DNA of 43,954 nt from a virus. This document shows, piece by piece, positions 37,688 through 43,954 of the stretch. The translations under genes were made by a program, and so were the position numbers. A model generated the notes under the pieces. That model did no database searches and was not told the DNA's origin. It saw only the letters and a program-made list of their open reading frames with translations. The stretch lies in IMG/VR virus record IMGVR_UViG_3300035698_004542, positions 1 to 43,954 of that record; one strand, 5' to 3'. The stretch's first letter is position 1. Every line of letters starts with the position of its first letter.

Positions 37688-37962
37688 CCGCTAATCCTTA
37701 CGTATACACGCCCAGCAACATGGCACGCGGATTCAAAATGTATCTGTACTGGAGCGGGCAACGCCGGGCATTGGCGGAAAACAACTTGAGACTTTACAAC
37801 ATATACAAAACTAACCGTTGCCCTGCCCTAATGCACAACGCCCCCGCCACCAATACTTACGCATTCAAACTCGAAGGCGACAAACTACGCGCCATGGCGC
37901 GCCACTGCGAAGAACGCGCGAATTGGTGGCGGCGATGGTTGCTGGAATTGAATAATGGCTGA
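37684..37962 (+). CDS. Hypothetical protein (92 aa)
   Basis: Helical and basic (SGQRRALAENNLRLYNIYKT, DKLRAMARHCEERANWWRRW). No family recognised. The start overlaps the upstream stop (ATGA). Confidence 0.55.
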   Translation: MTANPYVYTPSNMARGFKMYLYWSGQRRALAENNLRLYNIYKTNRCPALMHNAPATNTYAFKLEGDKLRAMARHCEERANWWRRWLLELNNG

Positions 37963-38191
37963 CGAACTCACATCACGCCAGACAGAGCGCATTGAATTTC
38001 AACGGGAGTTAATCCGGGAGTTAATCGCAGAAGCATATCAAAGTATTGTGTCAACACGTCGTGAAATTGAATTAGATGAGCAATACATCCAACAGCGCGA
38101 ACGTGACATTCGCATCTACGAAACTAATATTGCTAGAATCGAAGACGATTCCAATCATCCTGTACAGCCCGACGATTCCGAGAGGGACTGA
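37955..38191 (+). CDS. Small coiled-coil protein (78 aa)
   Basis: Almost all helical with heptad spacing (ERIEFQRELIRELIAEAYQS, EIELDEQYIQQRERDIRIYE). It overlaps the previous gene. No family recognised. Confidence 0.55.
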   Translation: MADELTSRQTERIEFQRELIRELIAEAYQSIVSTRREIELDEQYIQQRERDIRIYETNIARIEDDSNHPVQPDDSERD

Positions 38192-38193
38192 CG

Positions 38194-38463
38194 ATGAAAA
38201 TAACTGACAACAAGTTCAACATCGGAGATGTGATAACAATTGAATGGGATGGTAATTCAAGACACGGGAATCTTGGAAAGATCGTCGGAGCATGGGGTAG
38301 TTGCAATATATTGTTATCCAAAGACTATCCATATCCCCCACTCAATATCGATTGCCAGTGGGTGTATAACGTGGAATTCAATGATGGAATAGGATTAAAT
38401 ATAGGAGAATACTCTGAACCAGTATTGAAAGCCCCTTTACAATCCGACAGCGAGGGGGAGTGA
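38194..38463 (+). CDS. Small beta-barrel (KOW/SH3-like) protein (89 aa)
   Basis: FNIGDVITIEWDGNSRHGNL and GKIVGAWGSCNILL have the pattern of a KOW/SH3-type barrel, followed by acidic residues. Its 3' end (TTTACAATCCGAC) is repeated at the 3' end of the 142-aa gene downstream. Function unknown. Confidence 0.55.
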   Translation: MKITDNKFNIGDVITIEWDGNSRHGNLGKIVGAWGSCNILLSKDYPYPPLNIDCQWVYNVEFNDGIGLNIGEYSEPVLKAPLQSDSEGE

Positions 38464-38525
38464 CGTTACAATCCGGGTAGAGTTTTCTAACTATTCTAAA
38501 CCTATACCGTGTAGCGTTAAGCGGG

Positions 38526-38531
38526 TATAAT
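38526..38531 (+). promoter_or_regulatory. Perfect -10 element upstream of the tRNA-like gene
   Basis: TATAAT about 14 nt before the tRNA-like sequence; no recognisable -35. Spacing fits a short leader ahead of a tRNA. Confidence 0.45.
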
Positions 38532-38544
38532 TATGAGGCAACAA

Positions 38545-38619
38545 TGCGGCGTTAGCTCATTGGGAGAGCGCAATGTTGAGTAAGACATTGAGGGACTGGG
38601 TTCGATTCCCAACGCTGCA
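38545..38619 (+). tRNA. tRNA-like gene, isotype undetermined, enlarged anticodon arm
   Basis: Canonical A-box and B-box are visible: TTAGCTCATTGGGAGAGC and GGGTTCGATTCCC. The acceptor arms pair (TGCGGCG with CGCTGCA, or GCGGCGT with ACGCTGC), the D-stem is GCTC/GAGC, and the T-stem is TGGG/CCCA. The anticodon arm is 20 nt rather than 17: CAATG, a 10-nt loop TTGAGTAAGA, CATTG; or 6 bp with an 8-nt loop. No CCA is encoded. The anticodon cannot be assigned with confidence, so it could be a diverged phage tRNA, a decoy or a frameshift-suppressor-like RNA. Confidence 0.6.
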
Positions 38620-38641
38620 CTAGCATCAATTGAATCGAAAA

Positions 38642-38660
38642 GGGACACATATAGTGTCCC
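38642..38660 (+). other. Hairpin after the tRNA-like gene
   Basis: GGGACAC-ATATA-GTGTCCC, perfect 7-bp stem, 22 nt after the tRNA-like gene. The following plus-strand sequence (CTATAAAAAT) is not a T-run, so it is not a good rightward terminator; it may be a processing signal. Confidence 0.55.
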
Positions 38661-38674
38661 CTATAAAAATCGAA

Positions 38675-38697
38675 GGCGCGACTTTGGGAAGTCCGCC
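38675..38697 (+). other. Second leader hairpin with TGGG loop
   Basis: GGCG(C)GACTT-TGGG-AAGTCCGCC: nine base pairs with one bulged C, about 30 nt before the ATG of the 142-aa gene, leaving its AGGGAGG site exposed. Confidence 0.55.
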
Positions 38698-38726
38698 TGG
38701 ATGGTAGCCTACAAGGGAGGCGACAT

Positions 38727-39155
38727 ATGAATGATACCAAGAATACCCCCAAAACGCAAGACAAAAACCAACAAGTATCCATTACCATTACGGAAGCGAC
38801 TACAATTGAGTTTTACCGCGAACGACGTTGGAATGGCGTTGACCCTTACTCATGGTGTAAAGAGAATGATCGCTATATCGATAAGTTGAGTAAAGCATCT
38901 TTGCACCGCCTAATTCGTGTGGCTGAAAACCTTCAATGGGAACACCGTGAACACGACAACGTATACATGGGCGGTTATTATGCGCCGTCCATAAGTGTAG
39001 AACAGATATTCACCCTTGTCTCAAACGGTGACGGTAGCGGCAACTTCCTTGCAGGCTGGTTACGCCAGTTGTGCGGATGCCCCCTTTGTTGGGATGATGA
39101 AACGGGCGCAATCACCACTTTACAATCCGACGAAAATAAGCTAGAATCGGAGTAG
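38727..39155 (+). CDS. Hypothetical protein (142 aa)
   Basis: ATTIEFYRERRWNGVDPYSW and a middle helix (KASLHRLIRVAENLQWEHRE), then LCGCPLCWDDETGAITTLQS. CGCPLC is a possible zinc half-site. No family recognised. AGGGAGG lies before the ATG, and the 3' end carries a promoter for the downstream RNA. Confidence 0.55.
   Translation: MNDTKNTPKTQDKNQQVSITITEATTIEFYRERRWNGVDPYSWCKENDRYIDKLSKASLHRLIRVAENLQWEHREHDNVYMGGYYAPSISVEQIFTLVSNGDGSGNFLAGWLRQLCGCPLCWDDETGAITTLQSDENKLESE
39119..39147 (+). promoter_or_regulatory. Internal promoter for the pseudoknot leader
   Basis: TTTACA (5/6), 17 nt, TAGAAT (5/6), inside the last codons of the 142-aa gene. The expected start (near 39154) is exactly where the structured RNA begins. 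Confidence 0.7.
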
Positions 39156-39290
39156 AAAAAAGTGGACTGACCGCCACCAAAGTAACATACCATCACGCCC
39201 GAATCCTGTTTTTCGAGCGACTCTTGACTACCCTTGTGATGGGGGGAGCGGTCAGCTAAGAGTCTAGAGCCGCTCAAAGAATGGGATTTT
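39154..39290 (+). ncRNA. Candidate pseudoknotted leader RNA (possible riboswitch)
   Basis: Three perfect helices are visible. Stem a: CTGACCGC (39167-39174) with GCGGTCAG (39248-39255). Stem b, nested inside: CCATCAC (39190-39196) with GTGATGG (39236-39242). Stem c: GACTCTT (39219-39225), inside the loop of b, with AAGAGTC (39258-39264) outside stem a, extended by GAGC (39215-39218) with GCTC (39272-39275). The crossing order makes an H-type pseudoknot with stem a' and c' almost adjacent (2 nt), suited to coaxial stacking. It forms the 5' leader of the 173-aa gene (AGGAG ahead). I do not recognise a known class. Confidence 0.62.
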
Positions 39291-39310
39291 TGATTACCTA
39301 GGAGCAAGAC

Positions 39311-39832
39311 ATGAAAGGCGAAAGCAGAAACGAACACCTGATGGGAAGTTGGTACACGATAGTATCCAAACTTGCATTAACACGGACATTCATTGGTCAG
39401 GTTTCTACTGGTTACATAAGTAACTTGCCAGCTACTTTGGTTGATGTAAAAAATCTGCCATTCCTTGATTATGACAATCCCCCAGACACCCCGCACGCCA
39501 TAATTGGTACTACCAGAGAATGGCTGCCCAAACATTTCGCAGTCCCTCATATTGCCATGTTTATTGGGTATCGATACATCAAATCAGGATATATCTATGA
39601 AATGGCTTATCACGCCAAACATATCGGGCACGATGAAGTTAAAATCGAATCAGACAGTGATAACAATTTCGATATTGACAAAATTCACAACGAAGTAGGT
39701 ACGTCACGACCACGTCTCTATGTCACCCGACAAATCAAGGCATGCTTGATGATTCTAAACAAACGCGACAATCCTATTTACGTGCTACCTGAAGATATTA
39801 CAGAAATCAATGAGGCGGTGGATAATGGCTGA
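39311..39832 (+). CDS. Hypothetical protein under the pseudoknot leader (173 aa)
   Basis: Residues 20-110 look alpha/beta (LTRTFIGQVSTGYISNLPAT, AIIGTTREWLPKHFAVPHIA) and the C-terminal region is helical (RLYVTRQIKACLMILNKRDN). No family recognised. AGGAG lies 6 nt before the ATG. If the leader is a riboswitch, this gene or its followers would be its target. Confidence 0.62.
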   Translation: MKGESRNEHLMGSWYTIVSKLALTRTFIGQVSTGYISNLPATLVDVKNLPFLDYDNPPDTPHAIIGTTREWLPKHFAVPHIAMFIGYRYIKSGYIYEMAYHAKHIGHDEVKIESDSDNNFDIDKIHNEVGTSRPRLYVTRQIKACLMILNKRDNPIYVLPEDITEINEAVDNG

Positions 39833-40985
39833 GGAATTCGACATTAAAAAGACTATCATTCGCGCTGAGCGCACCAGCGAACACCCTTACTTCTATGCAC
39901 CCCGCGCAACCGCACAATGCACCGAGCTATCATTCGAGGCAAGAGGATTATTGTTTTACCTTTTGAGCAAGCCGGATGATTGGAAGGTGCAAGTACCAGA
40001 CCTCGAACAGAAGTGCAAATCAGGGCGCGTCTATCGCATCTTAGACGAACTGGTTGAACACCGATACATCAGAAAACCACAGCGATTGAAGACCAAAGAC
40101 GGTAAGTTTAACTGGACACCTTATTTAGTCTATGCGAAACCATACCCTGAAAAACCATCCATGGCTGAACCATATATGGAAAATCAGGGTATATACATAC
40201 AAGAGACTCAGAAACAAGAGAAAACAGAAAAAGATTCTGCATCGCAAAAAAGCAGCGATGCAGGCACGCCCGAAAATTCATTCGTTCCAAAGCAAACTCC
40301 AATCCCATACACCGGACACGTTGACACTTTGAACCAACACCGTGAAATGCTTAAAACTCAAACAGTACCGCGGGCGGTATACGATGAGGATAACTACATC
40401 AGTGATAGCCACATCAAATTCCCGATTGAATCAGAGACAGCACTTATTGATTCAAAGCAAAGCGTTGAACCGGATAACAGTTCCGCCGCGCCAGACGGTT
40501 GGAGGCGCACAGAAGTCGAGGCAACTTGCAGCGAGTGCGCCAATGATGCGGCGTGGGAGAATGAGGGGCGCTTGTATTGCGAGTATCACTATACTGAGTT
40601 GACCCAGGGCGTAGAGGTGTCTGGCGAACCACCTCCACAGCAACCAAAGCGCAAGCGCAAAGGAAAACAGTTGGCGAATGACAAAGTGGTTGATGCGCTG
40701 GTGATAGAGTTTAAGTACACCGCGCCAACCAACAGCGATTACAACAATCTCAGAGGCGTGGCAAAAGAGTTGCTGGAAGTCGGGTTGACGCATGAGGATA
40801 TACCAGGGCTGGTTAAATCGGTTCGGGCTGAATCAAAGAACGAAGGCGACTGGAAGGTATCGGCGCGGTCTCTGTTGGGCAACGGCAGGGTAGGGCGTTA
40901 TATCAATCGCAGAGATATTCCGGCGGCGCAAGAGTACGCGCCTAACGCTGACACCAGCGTGTGGGGGGAACAAGGTGATGGTTAA
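39825..40985 (+). CDS. Winged-helix replication-initiator-like protein (386 aa)
   Basis: Residues about 20-100 form a winged helix typical of phage replication proteins (YAPRATAQCTELSFEARGLL, DLEQKCKSGRVYRILDELVE). The middle is disordered with a zinc motif (TCSECANDAAWENEGRLYCE plus YHY), then a basic stretch (PKRKRKGKQ), and the C-terminus is helical (NNLRGVAKELLEVGLTHEDI), similar to DnaD-like or phage O-like proteins. It probably recognises the origin and loads the primase-helicase encoded two genes downstream (inference). GAGGCGG precedes the ATG, overlapping the previous gene. Confidence 0.6.
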   Translation: MAEEFDIKKTIIRAERTSEHPYFYAPRATAQCTELSFEARGLLFYLLSKPDDWKVQVPDLEQKCKSGRVYRILDELVEHRYIRKPQRLKTKDGKFNWTPYLVYAKPYPEKPSMAEPYMENQGIYIQETQKQEKTEKDSASQKSSDAGTPENSFVPKQTPIPYTGHVDTLNQHREMLKTQTVPRAVYDEDNYISDSHIKFPIESETALIDSKQSVEPDNSSAAPDGWRRTEVEATCSECANDAAWENEGRLYCEYHYTELTQGVEVSGEPPPQQPKRKRKGKQLANDKVVDALVIEFKYTAPTNSDYNNLRGVAKELLEVGLTHEDIPGLVKSVRAESKNEGDWKVSARSLLGNGRVGRYINRRDIPAAQEYAPNADTSVWGEQGDG

Positions 40986-41196
40986 CATATATGATTTTGA
41001 TACAGAATTTGTTGCCCCGGCTGATGATGAATACAATGCTTTAGAATGCTGTAAATGTTCAGGGGAGGGTCTATATATCATGGATTATGAACATGAGAAT
41101 ATCAGTGATGATTGCAGAGTGCAATTTATTGCATGTCCCCGTTGCGGAGCGAGAATGGTGCGGTTTGTATCTATTTCGAGGAATGGCGATGAATGA
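40978..41196 (+). CDS. Small zinc-ribbon protein (72 aa)
   Basis: LECCKCSGEGLYIMDYEHEN and FIACPRCGARMV: two CxxC pairs form a zinc ribbon. It overlaps both the initiator gene and the primase-helicase gene, so it is likely a co-translated partner. GGGGGG-type site upstream of the ATG. Confidence 0.6.
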   Translation: MVNIYDFDTEFVAPADDEYNALECCKCSGEGLYIMDYEHENISDDCRVQFIACPRCGARMVRFVSISRNGDE

Positions 41197-43261
41197 ACTT
41201 AAAGCTAGGGGAATTGATATAGCTGCTGGTCGTATGCACTGGCGCGTAGTTAAAGGCGGCTGGCAATATCCAGTCTGCAATACCAGCGGCGAACAGGTTG
41301 CAGAACGGTTCAAAGCATACAAAGGTGGCACGCCAAAGTATAGCTGGATACCATCTAAACCGGACAACGTTGATTACTACTTTGCACCGGGGGTCAAAGG
41401 TGCCATGGGCGGCAAGCTATGGTTTGCGTCAGGGGAGCCAGATGTCTTAACTCTGATGGAGGCGGGATATGAGAATGTTTTTTGCACCCTCCACACCGAA
41501 CTCAAGATACCCGATAGCTTTATACCCCTATTGCAGTGGCTAGAAATTGACACACTCCTCCACGCGCCCGATGTTGATGATACGGGGCGGGAGTCCGCGC
41601 GCAGGTTGCAAGTGGCGCTCAAGGACACCGGGATAGAGTTGCACCTGTACCAGCTTCCGGGCGAACCGGACAGCAAGGCAGACTTGAATAGCGTGTGGAT
41701 AGATTGTGAGTTCGACAAGTCACGGTTCAAAGTTGCGACAATGGAACGGATGGAATTGCCAGCGATTGAGATTGAACCAATGGATGAAATGTTTCGCCCG
41801 TCGCATCATCCCGAACATTTGACGGGAAGCGGAGATGTGCCGCCAACATTCCTGGCGGCGATTGTTGGCAAGTTGAGAGAGACAACTGGGAATCCAATTC
41901 ATTTTGGTTCAAGTGGGTGGACTACCAAAAATTTCAAGTGCATCTGCCCCAACCATGATGACAAGATAGCCAGTGCGGGATGGAAGTTCGACGGTGTTTA
42001 TAACTGCTTCGTGTGTGGCGCGATGAATGCCAAACAAACAGGAGAGTTATTGAATCTCAATATTCGGGATTACTACGAGGATGAGCCAGTGCCGATTGTA
42101 ACATCATCAATGATACCGCCAGCAGTACCAGAGGTTGAAACGGTTGTCCAATCGCCAGCGGAGAAGGCGCGGGCGGTATTGGAGGGCGAACCGGAACCGG
42201 AAAGCAAAACGCCACAGTTGTATTACAATGGCAACGATTTATTGACGGGATATATCGGTTTCATCAACGGCGACAAAGAATACATGGGTCGCCCGGTGAA
42301 GTTCCCATTCCGTAATATGCACAAGTTCGGCGGGTTCTGTCGGGATATTTTAACCGGTATGGTAGTGTTAATCGGCGGTGAAAGCGGTAGTGGTAAAACT
42401 ACACTGCTTGAAACTATGTCAGACAACCTGTGCGAGCGCGGCGTAAACAATGTTTACATTAGTAAAGAGTGGGGCAAGAAACCAATTACCGGGCGGCGCA
42501 TTGGGCGCAACATGACTGACGGAACATTCACACTGGAGGATGCTCTGGCGTATGCCTCGAATGGATACGAACTGCCAGCGAAAAAACGGCAAGCGATAGC
42601 GGAGGTCTGTAAGCGCTTGCGGTCATTACCCGGTACGGTTCATGTTTTTGGAAAAGAGAAAAAAGACGGCACGCGCCATTATCTGGAGGATATGCTGGCA
42701 AAATTAACAGTCTATATTCTACAACACCGGGCAAGTAATCATGACATTCGGGTTGTGTTCTGGGATTACGTACAGCTATACAGCCTGCGAAAATATATAC
42801 CCGGTTCAAGCAATGTAGAGGAAACCAAACTGGATGTATTCAAAGACTACTGTGAGATAATGGACGTAGTAGGCATTACGACATCGCAGATAACGCAGGG
42901 TGCATCCAACCGGGTTCGGGGTCATGGGCAAAGTCATTACGGCGGCTGGCTGAATCTGCTTGATTGTCAATTCCTACGGGAAGACAAGGCCAATCTGGGT
43001 TTAATGTGGCAACAGAAATACTACACCGTCGAACAAATGCAATCCAAGTTATCCGACAAGGAATGGATTGATGCTTGTATTCGTAACGCTGGTTATTCCG
43101 ATAAGGTCAATCGGGGATGGATCTATCACGATGAGATTGGCGATCCGGTCAAGACTGGCGATGCGGTTCTACTGGTACGCAAGAACAGTCTACAAAGCAC
43201 CGATAGAGCTATTGGTAAATTCGAGATGGACTGGAAACACGGAAAGGTGGTGGAACGGTGA
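41189..43261 (+). CDS. Primase-helicase (Toprim, CHC2-like zinc, DnaB/RecA-type helicase)
   Basis: 690 aa. The N-terminal region has Toprim signs: FASGEPDVLTLMEAG (Glu83) and DTLLHAPDVDDTG (Asp128, Asp130). A zinc motif of the CHC2 primase type follows (CPNHDDK about 253-256 and CFVCG about 273-276), i.e. after the Toprim rather than before. The helicase half has Walker A GGESGSGKTTL (about 396-406), Walker B IRVVFWDYVQLY (Asp526) and the DnaB-like TTSQITQGASNRVRGHGQSH. It should unwind DNA and make primers at the phage fork. GAGGA lies 6 nt before the ATG, overlapping the previous stop. Confidence 0.88.
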   Translation: MNELKARGIDIAAGRMHWRVVKGGWQYPVCNTSGEQVAERFKAYKGGTPKYSWIPSKPDNVDYYFAPGVKGAMGGKLWFASGEPDVLTLMEAGYENVFCTLHTELKIPDSFIPLLQWLEIDTLLHAPDVDDTGRESARRLQVALKDTGIELHLYQLPGEPDSKADLNSVWIDCEFDKSRFKVATMERMELPAIEIEPMDEMFRPSHHPEHLTGSGDVPPTFLAAIVGKLRETTGNPIHFGSSGWTTKNFKCICPNHDDKIASAGWKFDGVYNCFVCGAMNAKQTGELLNLNIRDYYEDEPVPIVTSSMIPPAVPEVETVVQSPAEKARAVLEGEPEPESKTPQLYYNGNDLLTGYIGFINGDKEYMGRPVKFPFRNMHKFGGFCRDILTGMVVLIGGESGSGKTTLLETMSDNLCERGVNNVYISKEWGKKPITGRRIGRNMTDGTFTLEDALAYASNGYELPAKKRQAIAEVCKRLRSLPGTVHVFGKEKKDGTRHYLEDMLAKLTVYILQHRASNHDIRVVFWDYVQLYSLRKYIPGSSNVEETKLDVFKDYCEIMDVVGITTSQITQGASNRVRGHGQSHYGGWLNLLDCQFLREDKANLGLMWQQKYYTVEQMQSKLSDKEWIDACIRNAGYSDKVNRGWIYHDEIGDPVKTGDAVLLVRKNSLQSTDRAIGKFEMDWKHGKVVER

Positions 43262-43653
43262 AAGCAATCACGATACGGCAACCGTGGGCAACGTTGATAG
43301 CTGACGGTGTGAAGTTATTCGAGACTCGTAGCTGGAAAACGAACTATCGTGGCAGACTAGCAATTCATTCCGCCAAGAAGTGGGATAGATATGGACAACA
43401 GGCCCTAGAAGCGTTCTATCCAAAGTTGATTGAATACCGGACAAAAGCAATGCCATGTGGGTATATTCTGGCGATTACAACATTGGTTGATGTTGTGCCG
43501 GTTGAAAAAATCCGGTACAAGTTAACGCCGCTGCAACTACATATTGGACATTATGATAATGGATGGTATGCGTGGAAACTGGAAGATGTTGAATGGCCGA
43601 CTTTCCCTATTCCGGTTACGGGTAAACTCGGATTGTGGGAGTGGAACAGATGA
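43258..43653 (+). CDS. ASCH-domain protein (131 aa)
   Basis: The ASCH pattern is complete: KAITIRQPWATLIADGVKLF, ETRSWKTNYRGRLAIHSAKK and a C-terminal WKLEDVEWPTFPIPVTGKLG. ASCH domains bind RNA or modified nucleotides, and some are N4-acetylcytidine amidohydrolases (YqfB) or nucleases. In phages they often lie beside replication genes. GTG start overlapping the helicase stop. Confidence 0.87.
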   Translation: MKAITIRQPWATLIADGVKLFETRSWKTNYRGRLAIHSAKKWDRYGQQALEAFYPKLIEYRTKAMPCGYILAITTLVDVVPVEKIRYKLTPLQLHIGHYDNGWYAWKLEDVEWPTFPIPVTGKLGLWEWNR

Positions 43654-43925
43654 AAATCCAGCGCGATAAATTCTATCTATACATCGGATATACCAAGTCA
43701 GAGACGAAATGGACATGGGATTTTGAACTGTCCAAACCGAGTTATTTGTGGCTGTTGGCAGATATAGGTGTTTTACACAGGTGCTTATCCATTAGCGTAC
43801 GTGTTGGAAAGTGCCAAATCGTGCGTAAACAAGGGCAGGGTGACGTTTCCAGTGATAATTCACCCCGATATAGCCACAAGCCCGTTACGTTTGATGGTGA
43901 CGCTTGGTTGGACTGGGAACTGTAG
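43650..43925 (+). CDS. Hypothetical protein (91 aa)
   Basis: KIQRDKFYLYIGYTKSETKW and TWDFELSKPSYLWLLADIGV, then a basic C-terminal half. No family recognised. GGAG lies 7 nt before the ATG, which overlaps the ASCH stop (ATGA). The 29 nt after it hold nothing visible. Confidence 0.55.
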   Translation: MKIQRDKFYLYIGYTKSETKWTWDFELSKPSYLWLLADIGVLHRCLSISVRVGKCQIVRKQGQGDVSSDNSPRYSHKPVTFDGDAWLDWEL

Positions 43926-43954
43926 GCAAACAGGTAGCAAAATTCAGACCGAAA

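Noticed and set aside
39153-39175. AAAAAAG followed closely by the pseudoknot, resembling a -1 frameshift site, and a UAG that might be read through
   Set aside because: The heptamer lies after the stop of the upstream gene in that gene's frame, and read-through would add only four codons before a TGA. Neither would make a useful extension.
1-43954. Integrase, attachment sites or insertion sequences
   Set aside because: No recombinase or transposase motif, and no flanking duplicated attachment core was seen; a lysogeny module may lie outside the window.

Overview
This window is part of a tailed-phage (or prophage) genome of the HK97 capsid type. It carries, in the usual late-gene order on the minus strand, a small terminase, large terminase, portal fused to a Mu gpF-like domain, prohead protease, major capsid protein, a probable decoration or adaptor protein, a gp6-like head-tail connector and an HK97 gp10-like protein; tail genes presumably continue off the left edge. 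No integrase, CI-like repressor, lysis gene or host flank is visible, so lifestyle and host cannot be settled. Strong AGGAGG-type ribosome sites and sigma70-like promoters point to a bacterial host; base composition looks balanced by eye (not computed).

Layout. Everything left of about 37.2 kb is transcribed leftward and everything right of 37.3 kb rightward, from a divergent control region at 37.21-37.31 kb next to a small ribbon-helix-helix protein. Rightward block (37.3-43.9 kb): small zinc-finger and coiled-coil proteins, a tRNA-like gene, a strikingly pseudoknotted leader RNA, a winged-helix replication initiator-like protein, a primase-helicase with unusual domain order, and an ASCH protein. 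Leftward early block (37.2-27.4 kb): many small overlapping genes, two PP-loop (PAPS-reductase-like) proteins, a ParB-like helix-turn-helix protein, RusA resolvase and coiled-coil proteins. A second leftward unit (27.13-17.17 kb) starts with an apparently leaderless membrane peptide and runs through a ParB/sulfiredoxin-fold protein, a cytosine-C5 DNA methyltransferase, a PLD-like protein and then packaging and head genes; it ends at an intrinsic terminator.

A third leftward unit (17.03 kb to the left edge) starts at its own promoter right after that terminator. It splits the head genes: between the decoration protein and the gp6-like connector sit about 15.5 kb of cargo. The right half (9.6-17 kb) is a mosaic of small genes separated by repeated linker sequences. 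The left half (1.2-9.6 kb) is a sugar cassette: a two-domain glycosyltransferase, three CgeB-type glycosyltransferases plus a remnant of a fourth, a radical SAM/SPASM protein, a sugar-nucleotide epimerase and a SAM methyltransferase; two further GT-A-type proteins lie in the mosaic. The simplest reading is virion or host-surface glycan synthesis expressed with late genes, but DNA or small-molecule modification cannot be excluded.

The best candidates for something undescribed are the promoter-plus-pseudoknot RNA at 39.12-39.29 kb, the tRNA-like gene with an enlarged anticodon arm at 38.55 kb, the glycan cassette inside the head operon, and the repeated intergenic elements at 12.4-15.6 kb.
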